Source: Ferruginibacter sp. (lineage in GTDB: Bacteria > Bacteroidota > Bacteroidia > Chitinophagales > Chitinophagaceae). From it: a stretch of DNA of 64,000 bases. Numbering within the stretch: the stretch's first letter is position 1; every line of letters starts with the position of its first letter. This document shows, one piece after another, positions 1 through 8,792 of this stretch. The notes under the pieces were generated by a model. That model did no database searches and had not been told where the DNA came from. It worked only from the letters and a program-made list of their open reading frames with translations. The position numbers were made by a program, and so were the translations under genes. Location of the stretch: positions 1-64,000 of the forward strand of contig JAHBTN010000018.1 in NCBI GenBank assembly GCA_019638575.1, in the 5' to 3' direction.

Positions 1-2357
1 GAGTTGAGTTTGATTGCAGGATCACCATGCAATGTTATTTCTTCCAGGTGAAGCCTAAGCAAAATATCTAAAGCGCCCGGTCCACCTCCTAAATCGGTAA
101 TTGTTTTTTGAATTATATTACCCACAGGAGCTCCATACATTTTTTTTGCAAACTCATTATAATATGTGGTATTATACATATTCAGGAAAGGCGCTACACC
201 ATAATGTGTACTTCCTAAAAACCCAATACTTCCTTTATGATCTAAGAAAATATATTTTTCTGATAGCGACATGCCGGTGTACCCCAATACCCGGTTAGGG
301 TTAAAGGTGAAAAAGTTTCCTACTGTACATCCGCTTACATGCATGAACGGGTATTTACCTGCATTTTGATAATTCTCGGGGTAGTTTAAGTTAATGGCCA
401 GTTCGTTTGCTGATGAGTGTCCAAAATATTTTACATAACTAAGTCCTTCTTGAAACAGTTCGGTTATACGCTGGCTTTGTTCCTGTTCTATTGTTGAAAC
501 CGAAGTTTTGACGTAGGTATCAACATGAGCACCCACTAATGTATCCTGCACAATGGTTTTATAACTATTCATATGGCCCAGGAATTCGTTGTTCTCAGAT
601 TCATTGGAACCACCAATTGTGTGCAGCATGTTTTTCATCCAGCCTTTGTCGGCAATAGTGGGGCTGCTTGTTTGCTGAACCTGCTCATATTCTTTCACCT
701 TATCTAAATATACACCCACTTCATTTCCGTTGATAGCGCCAAGCCTGCCAATAGGTACTAATGGCACCACGCTGCCGGGGTTGCTTGCCAACAAAACATC
801 AGAAGCAGGCCAGCCAAATGTTGGCACTAAATCTAACTCATTTGCTATAGGATTACTTTGATTAGTAGTGTAATCCATATATGATAAACTTCGGCCAATG
901 AGAAATACAAATTTGGGTGATACGCTAAAATTTTGTTTTGCATAGCGAATAAAATCACGAATACCGGCAGGGTGTTTTTTTATACCAAATCCAAACTGCT
1001 CGTTCAATTCTGCAACATCATAAATTTTTGCATTAAAACCACCACCCACAGCCGAACTGCGGTATTGCCTGTATAAATCCACATAATTAACTCCCGAACC
1101 ATTGTTATATAAAACAGGGTTGCTAATGATGATGTAGTCGCCCTGGTTAGCAGTGTTGGCAAAATTGATAAATGTTTTACTGCTAAGTGATGTTACCTGG
1201 TTGATATTTGATACATCGCCGCTCATCAGGTTAAATTTACGCACCGAGTCTAATGATGGGTCTAATGCAAATTTTACCTGGCCGGGTGTGCTTATATCTC
1301 CTATTATTCTTTTTGAATTATTGTAATCGTATAATATTGGTGCAATGTTATTGGTATTAAAATTAGTAATCACTAAAAAATTACCGGCAGCATTTGCCTT
1401 TAGTTCAAAATAAAAATTCTTTTTGTTGTTGAAATTAAATGTAGAAGGATAGGTAAGTGAAAGTGATGCCACTTGTATCCTGTCTGTTGCTTCGGGCGAA
1501 GTGTTGGTAATACTTATATTTACAGCATTAGGATTTACAATTAAAGTATTAGGTAAGTTGCGAATGGTATCTTTTATATAATTAAAAAAGGGCATGGTTC
1601 TTTGGCTAACCAATACATTTGAAATCTTAGCAATTACATCTCTTGGGTTTAAAGCACCTCCAACAGCCGAATAAGCTAATGTAATACTGTTAGCCGGGGC
1701 TCCAGAATAATAATTTAAACCTGTAATGGTATATGATAAGGCGCAGCAGGGTGCAATGTCTCCGCTCATCCAGCCTTCGCCTATATCATAAGATGCAGAA
1801 TAAACATAAACAGAAGTACCTATACCACCCAACACGGCTGCAGAGCCCCTGTTTATAACGTTGTGATAAAATAGTTCGAACCTGTTTAAAAAATAAGTAT
1901 CGGCAGGTAAACTATTGCCGCCGGTATTATTTATGGCAGAAGTATATCTTAAATTACCGCCTGTACTATTCTCAGTTAAATAATAAGTAACCGTATCAGT
2001 TTCTAAACTATATCTGTCATTCATCTGGCTTTCGGGAATTCGGTAAAGGTCACGGTCGGGTTTACCATCATTCATTAATCCCCAAAACTCCAGGTAATCA
2101 TTGGGCCCTAAAATACCTGTTGGTACAGATGTGTACATGCGTACTTCTTTACCATTACGCCATAATTGAAAATTTTCGGCAGGCACATTGCCCAGGCCGG
2201 CTGCGGCCAGTACAGTTTGCGGAATACGGGTAAGTGTATCTTTGGCCAGTTTGAATTTATAGTAAGTCTTATTATAATCAATCCAGCTATTATTTAACTG
2301 GGCATAACCAGTTAATGACAATAGCACAACCATGGGGATTAATAAAATTTTTTTCAT
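1..2357 (-). CDS. PorU2-like C25 peptidase (T9SS sortase-type), C-terminus cut by window edge
   Basis: Open frame of 785 codons from the ATG at 2357 with no stop before the left edge, so the C-terminus is missing. It begins with a signal peptide (MKKILLIPMVVLLSLTGYAQ). The second half has the gingipain/C25 catalytic pair: His647 in YFGHSS and Cys677 in HVSGCTVGNFF. C25 proteins of this size in Bacteroidota include PorU, the outer-membrane sortase that cleaves T9SS C-terminal signals and transfers cargo to lipopolysaccharide. The partner gene just upstream is of PorV/PorQ type rather than classical PorV, so the accessory PorU2 class is more likely than canonical PorU (inference). It starts 13 nt after its partner's stop, so the two are probably one transcript. 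A plain secreted C25 protease is the alternative. Confidence 0.72.
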   Translation of the reverse strand, partial: MKKILLIPMVVLLSLTGYAQLNNSWIDYNKTYYKFKLAKDTLTRIPQTVLAAAGLGNVPAENFQLWRNGKEVRMYTSVPTGILGPNDYLEFWGLMNDGKPDRDLYRIPESQMNDRYSLETDTVTYYLTENSTGGNLRYTSAINNTGGNSLPADTYFLNRFELFYHNVINRGSAAVLGGIGTSVYVYSASYDIGEGWMSGDIAPCCALSYTITGLNYYSGAPANSITLAYSAVGGALNPRDVIAKISNVLVSQRTMPFFNYIKDTIRNLPNTLIVNPNAVNISITNTSPEATDRIQVASLSLTYPSTFNFNNKKNFYFELKANAAGNFLVITNFNTNNIAPILYDYNNSKRIIGDISTPGQVKFALDPSLDSVRKFNLMSGDVSNINQVTSLSSKTFINFANTANQGDYIIISNPVLYNNGSGVNYVDLYRQYRSSAVGGGFNAKIYDVAELNEQFGFGIKKHPAGIRDFIRYAKQNFSVSPKFVFLIGRSLSYMDYTTNQSNPIANELDLVPTFGWPASDVLLASNPGSVVPLVPIGRLGAINGNEVGVYLDKVKEYEQVQQTSSPTIADKGWMKNMLHTIGGSNESENNEFLGHMNSYKTIVQDTLVGAHVDTYVKTSVSTIEQEQSQRITELFQEGLSYVKYFGHSSANELAINLNYPENYQNAGKYPFMHVSGCTVGNFFTFNPNRVLGYTGMSLSEKYIFLDHKGSIGFLGSTHYGVAPFLNMYNTTYYNEFAKKMYGAPVGNIIQKTITDLGGGPGALDILLRLHLEEITLHGDPAIKLN

Positions 2358-2370
2358 ACGAGTTGTTGTT

Positions 2371-3480
2371 TTATTCAGATTCTTTCTTACCGGCTAAGTT
2401 CAGGCGTAAAGAAAATATATGGGTATATAATGGATTTGACTGGTTAGCAAGGTTTGTAAAAGCATAATCTATCATCACATTTTTTATTTTAAAACCTGCG
2501 CCGGCACTTGGCTGGTATATCCAAACTCTCTTTTGATTAAGGGTATCCTTATCGGCCAGTGCACGTTGAAAATTGGTGATGCCGGCCCTTATAAAAAATA
2601 CATTTTTTATATTGGCTTCCAATCCTACATGCGGATCAATACTGATGGTTTTACCGCTTACAATGGTATTGCGTTGCCCATCAAAAGTAAGGTCGGCACT
2701 TACTTCGGCAGATAAGTTTACCGAGCTGCCAAGTCTAAAATCGTAAGTGCCGCCTAAAACAAGGCGTGGAGCAGTAAGCTCATTTGATTTTACGGGTATA
2801 TCATTTTTTGTAAGATAAAATACTTCTTTTTCTCTTTCGGTAAAATGAAATGTCCAGGCATTGAAAGTGGTGGTGATATCTCTTGCCACAATACCGGCGT
2901 GCCATTTTTCGCCATGCATCTGCAAACCAGCATCAAGCCCAAAACCCCAGGCGGTGGCAAACTTGCCCACTTTACGGTAAATTACTTTTGCATTTATACC
3001 AAAGCTTATCTGTTGTGTTTCTGTTTCTTTTATCTTTTGTGCAAAGGATAAAAGAAAAGCATAATCGGCCGATGAAAAAGTTTGAATGTTATTATAGTTA
3101 ATGCTGCCATCGGGTTCCACTAAAAATAAAGTGTTGGGGATATCATCAACAGCAAAGCGAAGAATTGAAATGCCTAAAGCCCGTTTATTATCTTGTATGG
3201 GCATAGCGCCAGACAGGTAATCATATTTGGCAATACCACCAAAATAATCGGCATGCATGAGCCCAATGGATGGATGATCTTTAATGCCCGATAAACCGGC
3301 GGGGTTCCAGTAACCAGCGGTTTCGTCTTTTGCCGATGCCACCTGTGCGCCACCCATTGCCAGCCCCCGTGCGCCGGCACCTATATTTAAAAATTCATTT
3401 GAGTATTTTCGGAATTGGGCAAGTGAAAACAAAGGCACAAGCATAAATAATACTAAGCTTATTTTGGCATACAATCTCAT
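2371..3480 (-). CDS. PorV/PorQ family outer-membrane beta-barrel protein (T9SS-associated)
   Basis: 369 residues with a signal peptide (MRLYAKISLVLFMLVPLFSLAQ). The mature start, KYSNEFLNIGAGARGLAMG followed by YWNPAGL, is the typical N-terminus of the FadL-like PorV/PorQ barrel family. The rest alternates short beta strands and ends in a strand-like NLAGKKESE tail. Family members shuttle T9SS cargo to the PorU sortase at the outer membrane. The N-terminus differs from canonical PorV, which has a RAGGMGE-type motif, so this may be a paralogue dedicated to the C25 protein encoded 13 nt downstream. The pairing is direct sequence evidence; the dedicated partnership is inference. Confidence 0.78.
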   Translation of the reverse strand: MRLYAKISLVLFMLVPLFSLAQFRKYSNEFLNIGAGARGLAMGGAQVASAKDETAGYWNPAGLSGIKDHPSIGLMHADYFGGIAKYDYLSGAMPIQDNKRALGISILRFAVDDIPNTLFLVEPDGSINYNNIQTFSSADYAFLLSFAQKIKETETQQISFGINAKVIYRKVGKFATAWGFGLDAGLQMHGEKWHAGIVARDITTTFNAWTFHFTEREKEVFYLTKNDIPVKSNELTAPRLVLGGTYDFRLGSSVNLSAEVSADLTFDGQRNTIVSGKTISIDPHVGLEANIKNVFFIRAGITNFQRALADKDTLNQKRVWIYQPSAGAGFKIKNVMIDYAFTNLANQSNPLYTHIFSLRLNLAGKKESE

Positions 3481-3836
3481 AATAACGTTCGGTTAGTTAT
3501 TGAATTTAAAGGAGGATTTATTTAAAACGTAATAATACGTAGTAAATTGTGTTCATATATGAATTTAAAATTAAGCTAATTTGTATAAACCAAAGAAATG
3601 AAATTTTATCTTAATTAGTATTTATTAAACTCTCATTAAACAATTAATATTTGCACAATTTTGTTGCCAAAGTGTGCAATACGTATCTTATCCTATTATT
3701 GAACAAGGATGATTATGTTTTAAATCGGTATAATTTTTTTTAACAAATATTAAAACCTGTTTATAAAATATAAATTATCATATAAGCGTATAGTTAATAA
3801 AATATATTTCAGTATAATTCATAAACTGAGATAAAC
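3481..3836. other. 356-bp intergenic region between divergent genes
   Basis: Very AT-rich spacer separating the minus-strand PorV-type gene from the plus-strand propeller lipoprotein. It must carry promoters for both directions, but I found no clean TTTG-N19-20-TAnnTTTG match in either. An AAAGGAGG word near 3510 looks like a ribosome-binding site, but no start codon lies within useful distance on that strand. No ORF, hairpin with T-tract or repeat stands out. Confidence 0.5.
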
Positions 3837-4838
3837 ATGAAAAAAACTATCTTATTTATTTTAGTGCCTGTAATATTTTTTTCTTGTATTAAAGAAGATC
3901 CCCTGCCTACAGATAATACAAATAACCTGCTGTTATTTTATGAAAGAACTGAGAATGGAAATTTGCAGGTTTATAAATATGATGGTACTACCGAAACCAA
4001 TTTAAGTAATGATAATAACTATGATTACTGGTGGATAAAAGTTAGTCCCGATAAAAAAAGATTTTTATGCTATCGATCTCCTAAACATGCAGGCGTAAAC
4101 TCTTATACTACCTGCGAATTGATGATGTTTAATATTGATGGTAGTAATGGCCATGTAATTATTCCACTTCATGCTTATGGTTGGCAAATCCAGGCACATG
4201 CCAAATGGTCGCCCGATGGTACAAAAATATTAGGTATTGCAAAATGTACCGATCCATCAATAAACGACCTGGTGCCAAGAGGAAGGATTGTTGTTTTTAA
4301 TACTGATGGAACAAACCCTGTTATTATCTCTAAATTTAAACACGAAGTAGCAGATCCCGCCTGGTCGCCTGATGGAAATAAAGTAGTGTATGTGGGGCCA
4401 TCAGATGTAGCTGATGAAAGCAATCCTGAAAAAGCAGAAATATACCAGGCCACATTAAATCAAACTAACATGAGCCTGGAAAATCCTATTCGTTTAACAT
4501 TTGATAATCTTTATTGTTACGACCCCGCCTGGTCGCCTGATGGCAATTGGATAGCATACAGTAAAGGAGCTTTTATAAACCTGATATGGAGAGAAAATCA
4601 TGATATATATAAATGCAGGCCCGATGGCTCGGAAGATGTATTGGTATTACATGATGGTAAAGTAAATGGGGTACCAACCTGGACACCCGATGGAAAACGT
4701 TTAATATTTCATGTACTGGGCCTTAATGGTCCGCCACCTTTTAGTTTATATAGTTGCAGCTCAAATGGTAACGATAAAAAATTAATTCTAAGTAATGATG
4801 GCATTTACAGATCTTCTCCTACTGCAATTGAAAAATAA
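3837..4838 (+). CDS. PD40/TolB-like beta-propeller lipoprotein
   Basis: 333 residues. The N-terminus MKKTILFILVPVIFFSC is a lipoprotein signal with the lipidated Cys at position 17, so the protein is probably anchored in the envelope. At least four WD40-like PD40 repeats are visible as WSPDGTKILG (about residue 124), WSPDGNKVVY (about 176), WSPDGNWIAY (about 232) and WTPDGKRLIF (about 281), with a weaker SPDKKRFL copy near 75. This repeat builds TolB-type propellers that bind protein or peptide ligands. There is no catalytic domain and no tol-pal genes nearby, so its ligand is unknown. It appears to be monocistronic. Confidence 0.75.
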   Translation: MKKTILFILVPVIFFSCIKEDPLPTDNTNNLLLFYERTENGNLQVYKYDGTTETNLSNDNNYDYWWIKVSPDKKRFLCYRSPKHAGVNSYTTCELMMFNIDGSNGHVIIPLHAYGWQIQAHAKWSPDGTKILGIAKCTDPSINDLVPRGRIVVFNTDGTNPVIISKFKHEVADPAWSPDGNKVVYVGPSDVADESNPEKAEIYQATLNQTNMSLENPIRLTFDNLYCYDPAWSPDGNWIAYSKGAFINLIWRENHDIYKCRPDGSEDVLVLHDGKVNGVPTWTPDGKRLIFHVLGLNGPPPFSLYSCSSNGNDKKLILSNDGIYRSSPTAIEK

Positions 4839-5022
4839 GCATCTCCATAACTTAATTAATTTTGTTTTTCTTTAAAGTATTTTTGCTGAGTATTTTATAA
4901 TGGTATAAACGGCTTTGTTTTATTCCCTAATCATAATTTTAAGCTTCTTACATACTTTTTTCTCAATTTTATTAAGCAATTTTGCAATCCTTGCTTTTTT
5001 AATTAAATAACAGGTTATCTAC

Positions 5023-6300
5023 ATGAAATCATTAATAGAAGAATTACAGTGGAGAGGGATGATACAGGATATGATGCCCGGCACCAAAGAACAATTGGAG
5101 AAAGAACTAACTACTGCTTATATTGGTTTTGACCCCACAGCCGATAGTTTGCATATTGGCAGCCTGGTACCTATTATTTTACTGGTTCATTTTCAAAAAG
5201 CCGGCCATAAGCCCATTGCTTTGGTTGGCGGCGCCACCGGCATGGTTGGCGACCCCACCGGTAAAAGCGAAGAAAGGGTTTTATTAAGCGAAGATGTTTT
5301 AAGCAAAAACTCAACAGGTATAAAAGCGCAACTTGAAAAATTTCTTGACTTTGATTCTCAAAAACCCAATGCTGCCGAAATGGTGAACAATTACGATTGG
5401 TTTAAAGAGATTTCTTTCCTGGATTTTATAAGGGATACCGGCAAGCTGGTAACGGTTAATTATATGATGGCAAAAGACAGTGTGAAAAAAAGGCTTGAAA
5501 GCGAAACAGGTATGAGTTTTACCGAGTTCACTTACCAGTTAATACAGGGTTATGATTTTTACTGGCTGTACAAAAACAAAAACTGCAAATTGCAAATGGG
5601 CGGTAGCGACCAATGGGGAAACATAGTTACCGGTACCGAGCTGATACGAAGAAAAGATGGCGGCGAAGCATTTGCTTTTACCTGCCCATTAATAAAAAAA
5701 GCAGATGGCGGCAAGTTTGGCAAAACCGAAAAAGGAAATGTATGGCTTGATGCTGCAAAAACAACCCCCTACCAGTTTTACCAGTTTTGGTTAAATGCAT
5801 CGGATAATGATGCAGAAACATGGATAAAGATTTTTACTTTTTTAGATGAGCCTGCCATTAATAGTTTGATAGAAGAGCAGAAAAAAGATGCCTCAAAAAG
5901 AGTGCTGCAAAAAGCGCTTGCCAAAGAAGTTACCGTTTTTGTACATGGCGAAACCGAATATAAAAAAGCCATTGAAACAACCGAAAAATTATTTGCAAGC
6001 CAAAATGCTGCTGCCGAAGATTTAAGTGAAGATGACCTGAATGGTATGGAAGGAATTGTAAAAATTAATTACCCAAATGATAAACTGCAAGGAGGTGTAG
6101 ATGTAGTAAGCTTTTTAGCCGAAACAGGTATTTTCAGCAGCAAGGGCGAAGCCCGAAAGATGCTGCAGGGCGGCGGCGTAAGCATTAACCGTAAGAGGGT
6201 AGAAGGCATTGATTTGAAAGTTGACAATAGCTTATTGCTGCACAGCAAATATGTTTTGGTACAAAAAGGTAAGAAGAATTATTTTTTGGTAAGGGTTTGA
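5023..6300 (+). CDS. tyrS: tyrosyl-tRNA synthetase
   Basis: 425 residues, the normal size for bacterial TyrRS. Class I signatures are present: the HIGH-like HIGS at residues 44-47 (in [11 protein letters not shown]) and the KMSKS-like KFGKT at 231-235. The YQLIQGYDF and GGSDQWGN segments are the tyrosine/adenylate-binding region. The last ~65 residues form an S4-like RNA-binding domain ([20 protein letters not shown]) that grips tRNA-Tyr. It charges tRNA-Tyr in the cytosol; its cognate tRNA-Tyr(GTA) gene is in this window at 51321. It is transcribed alone and converges on the cyanophycinase gene, 47 bp away. No T-box or other leader was recognised. Confidence 0.97.
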   Translation: MKSLIEELQWRGMIQDMMPGTKEQLEKELTTAYIGFDPTADSLHIGSLVPIILLVHFQKAGHKPIALVGGATGMVGDPTGKSEERVLLSEDVLSKNSTGIKAQLEKFLDFDSQKPNAAEMVNNYDWFKEISFLDFIRDTGKLVTVNYMMAKDSVKKRLESETGMSFTEFTYQLIQGYDFYWLYKNKNCKLQMGGSDQWGNIVTGTELIRRKDGGEAFAFTCPLIKKADGGKFGKTEKGNVWLDAAKTTPYQFYQFWLNASDNDAETWIKIFTFLDEPAINSLIEEQKKDASKRVLQKALAKEVTVFVHGETEYKKAIETTEKLFASQNAAAEDLSEDDLNGMEGIVKINYPNDKLQGGVDVVSFLAETGIFSSKGEARKMLQGGGVSINRKRVEGIDLKVDNSLLLHSKYVLVQKGKKNYFLVRV

Positions 6301-6347
6301 TGAGGAAGAGAAAAATTATTGAAGGCAATTAATAAAAGATATTCTTA

Positions 6348-7244
6348 TCACTCAACATCCACCTGTTTTTTTATCACCGAGCCTTCCCTGGCATTTAGTA
6401 AAAATTTTCTTTCTTTTACCAGGTAGCCATTGCCGTGTTCGCAAAAATGCACTTTAAGGTTTTGCAGGCTGATGGGGTTGCCATCGGGTATATCTGCAAT
6501 ATTGGAGTGTAGTATATCGTGCCCGTCAATTATCATTACCAGTCCGCTGCCAATGGCTTCCATCATATTACCGCCCGTTACAATCATGCCGGTATCTTCT
6601 CCCAGGCCAATACCAATGCAGGATGGGTTGGCGGCAACAGCCTGTGCCAGCCGGCCAAAGCGGCCACGTTTTTCAAAATGCGAATCAAATATTACATCAT
6701 TCATAAAACCAAGGCCGGTGGTTATTTTTACTTCGCCTTTTAAATGTGCACGGGTGGCATTGCCTTCATAAATCATAGTATTGCTCATGGCCATGGCGCC
6801 TGCCGATGTGCCGGCTACAATAAAATTTTCTTCATTTATATAACGGTCCATTATCTTTTGAAAAAATTCTGTACCGCCAAATGTACTGCTCAGGCGCAAC
6901 TGGTTGCCCCCGCTAAACATTACAACATCGCACTTACTAATGCGTTCTGCATAATCGTCACTTGCAGCATCGGCCCGGTTGCGTATATGCATCACACCAA
7001 TATTGGTGCAGCCAATTTTTCCAAAAGCATTCAGGTAATTATCGCCAACTTCGTAAGGTATCATGCTGGCGGTGGTTATCACTTCAATGCGGCACAATGG
7101 GCCGCCGGCTTCTTCCACCACACGGGTAAGTATTCCCAGTTCAAAAAAATTCAGGTTATTGCGTTGTATCTTTCCGCTCTCCAGGTCTGTGCCTTTATCT
7201 TCCGCTCCTCCAATCGCTATCAGTTTTCCTTTTGCAATTAGCAT
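6348..7244 (-). CDS. cphB: cyanophycinase (peptidase S51)
   Basis: 298 residues. Cyanophycinase is a serine exopeptidase that releases beta-Asp-Arg dipeptides from cyanophycin. The nucleophile elbow GTSAGA is seen with Ser147, preceded by the SGGNQLRL segment at 111-118 and the IGGAEDKG start typical of intracellular CphB. There is no signal peptide, which fits turnover of an intracellular storage granule. A -7-like element lies on the minus strand at 7266-7273, suggesting its own promoter, although the aminotransferase gene 77 bp upstream is co-oriented. Cyanophycin synthetase lies about 1.5 kb away in the opposite direction, which supports the assignment over other S51 peptidases such as dipeptidase E. 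Confidence 0.93.
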   Translation of the reverse strand: MLIAKGKLIAIGGAEDKGTDLESGKIQRNNLNFFELGILTRVVEEAGGPLCRIEVITTASMIPYEVGDNYLNAFGKIGCTNIGVMHIRNRADAASDDYAERISKCDVVMFSGGNQLRLSSTFGGTEFFQKIMDRYINEENFIVAGTSAGAMAMSNTMIYEGNATRAHLKGEVKITTGLGFMNDVIFDSHFEKRGRFGRLAQAVAANPSCIGIGLGEDTGMIVTGGNMMEAIGSGLVMIIDGHDILHSNIADIPDGNPISLQNLKVHFCEHGNGYLVKERKFLLNAREGSVIKKQVDVE

Positions 7245-7265
7245 TTAATCTTTTTATGATTAACG

Positions 7266-7273
7266 CAAAAATA
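7266..7273 (-). promoter_or_regulatory. -7 element upstream of cyanophycinase
   Basis: The minus strand reads TATTTTTG here, matching the Bacteroidota -7 consensus TAnnTTTG, 21 nt before the cyanophycinase start. No TTTG is seen at the -33 position, so the match is partial. Confidence 0.4.
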
Positions 7274-7321
7274 AGGGAAATCGTGTTTCATAATTGCTTT
7301 TAAGTTATTAAGACCTGTTAA

Positions 7322-8608
7322 TTATGTAGCAGCAAATTTTGTAATTCCTTCCACCAGCCGGTCTAAATTTTTTGTGCTTGTGTACACATTGGGTGTAATG
7401 CGTACACCATGTATATTCTCCCAGTTGATGCCTACAGTGTGTATCTTGTAATTGCTCCACAGGTAGTTGTCTAACTCGCCCGGCTCCTTACCATCAACAC
7501 TCACCATGCCAATAGCACAACCAAACTCTTTTTTAAAAGAAGTATGCAGTTTTACTTTTGGTACATCCTTCACTTTTTGCATCCAGTAGTTTTTTAAATA
7601 CAGCAGGCGCTCTTCTTTACGTTTGCTTCCAATCATGTCGTGAAAATCGATGGCTTTGTCAATAGCTTCTTCAATATAAAAAGGCCTGGTGCCTAAATGT
7701 TCAAACTTGCGAATGTTATCTTCTTCCTTGTTACCGGCGCCAAACAATGGCCAAGTATTTTTTATTTTTTCTTTTCGCACATACAAAAAACCTGTACCAA
7801 TAGGTGCTCCCAGCCATTTGTGCAGGCTGGTACCAAAATAATCGCAGTTTAGGTCGGGTATTAAAAATTCAAAATGGGCAAATGTGTGGGCGCCATCAAC
7901 CAGTACCGTTATGTTTTTCTTTTTTGCTTCATCGGCAATCTTACGCACCGGCATTTTTTGCCCTATCCAGTTTATCATGTGTGTAACCTGCACCACTTTT
8001 GTTTTATTGGTAAAGGTATCGGTGTATTTTTTTACCAGGTAATTTTCATCTTCGCTGGGCAGTTCCAGATTTATCCAAACCAGTTTAATGCCTTCCCTTC
8101 GTTCTCTCTGTTGCCAAGCGCCAATCATATTTGGATAATCCTGTTTGGCAAGTACCACTTCATCACCTGCTTTTAGTTCAATACCAAAAATGGCAGTCTC
8201 CAATGCTTCTGATGCATTGCGGTGCAGGGCAATTTCTTCGGCATCGCAGCCGGCAAGTTGGGCAAGGTTTTTACGCAGCGGCTCCCTGCCCTGGTCCAAT
8301 ATCCGCCACATAAAATAACTGGGCGCTGCATTGCTTAAATCATAATTGCGTTTCATGGCATCGGCCACGGTTTTTGGCGCCGGCGATACACCACCATTAT
8401 TTAAGTTTATGAAATTAGGCATGATGGTATACGATTGCTGCACATAATACCAAAAGTCTTCATCGGTTGCCAGTTGTGATGGAGAAACCCATTGGTTGTT
8501 TTTAATAGCAGCATGAAGGTTTCGGCTCCAGGCCGGTTGTAAAATGCCTGTAGCAGCGGCGGCAGATAATAATCCAACTTTTTGTATAAATGAACGGCGG
8601 TCTTTCAT
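7322..8608 (-). CDS. class V aminotransferase-fold PLP enzyme, exported
   Basis: 428 residues. The N-terminus MKDRRSFIQKVGLLSAAAA has a twin-arginine-like RRSFIQK motif and hydrophobic stretch, suggesting Tat export. The fold-type I core contains DGAHTFAHFEF and FGTSLHKWLGAP, where the Lys of LHKWLG should bind PLP, as in the cysteine desulfurase/isopenicillin-N epimerase-like class V enzymes. The substrate is unknown. It sits between the two cyanophycin genes, co-oriented with cyanophycinase (77 bp apart) and divergent from cyanophycin synthetase. Its predicted location outside the cytoplasm argues against a simple role in intracellular cyanophycin breakdown, so the neighbourhood may be coincidental. 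Confidence 0.82.
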   Translation of the reverse strand: MKDRRSFIQKVGLLSAAAATGILQPAWSRNLHAAIKNNQWVSPSQLATDEDFWYYVQQSYTIMPNFINLNNGGVSPAPKTVADAMKRNYDLSNAAPSYFMWRILDQGREPLRKNLAQLAGCDAEEIALHRNASEALETAIFGIELKAGDEVVLAKQDYPNMIGAWQQRERREGIKLVWINLELPSEDENYLVKKYTDTFTNKTKVVQVTHMINWIGQKMPVRKIADEAKKKNITVLVDGAHTFAHFEFLIPDLNCDYFGTSLHKWLGAPIGTGFLYVRKEKIKNTWPLFGAGNKEEDNIRKFEHLGTRPFYIEEAIDKAIDFHDMIGSKRKEERLLYLKNYWMQKVKDVPKVKLHTSFKKEFGCAIGMVSVDGKEPGELDNYLWSNYKIHTVGINWENIHGVRITPNVYTSTKNLDRLVEGITKFAAT

Positions 8609-8701
8609 TACTGTAGTTTTAGATATACAATGTACAAATTTTGTTTTTTGTAAAGCAAGATGAATTTGGTAATTTCCGTTTTACGGCAATTCAAAAGCAA
8701 C

Positions 8702-8760
8702 AAATCAAAATCCTCAAAAACTGCTATTACTTTTTGGTTTTAACTTTTGATTTTTGACTT
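8702..8760. repeat. imperfect inverted repeat, copy 1 of an element also found before rpoC
   Basis: The right arm 8731-8760 matches 63637-63666 with a single mismatch in 30 nt. A left arm word, aaatcaaaatc at 8702-8712, also recurs at 63598-63608. It lies 33 nt before the cphA start, in the divergent spacer between cphA and the aminotransferase gene. It could be a dispersed intergenic element; two copies in 64 kb is the only evidence here. Confidence 0.6.
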
Positions 8761-8792
8761 ATTACTTATCAAAACAACAAACTGTTTTATTT

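Noticed and set aside
3505..3520. Ribosome-binding site AAAGGAGG upstream of a gene
   Set aside because: It lies on the plus strand with no start codon within 15 nt and more than 300 bp before the next gene.
6744..7241. 165-codon plus-strand ORF opposite cyanophycinase
   Set aside because: Entirely antisense to a well-supported gene; its sequence is low in family-like features and is explained as a shadow frame.
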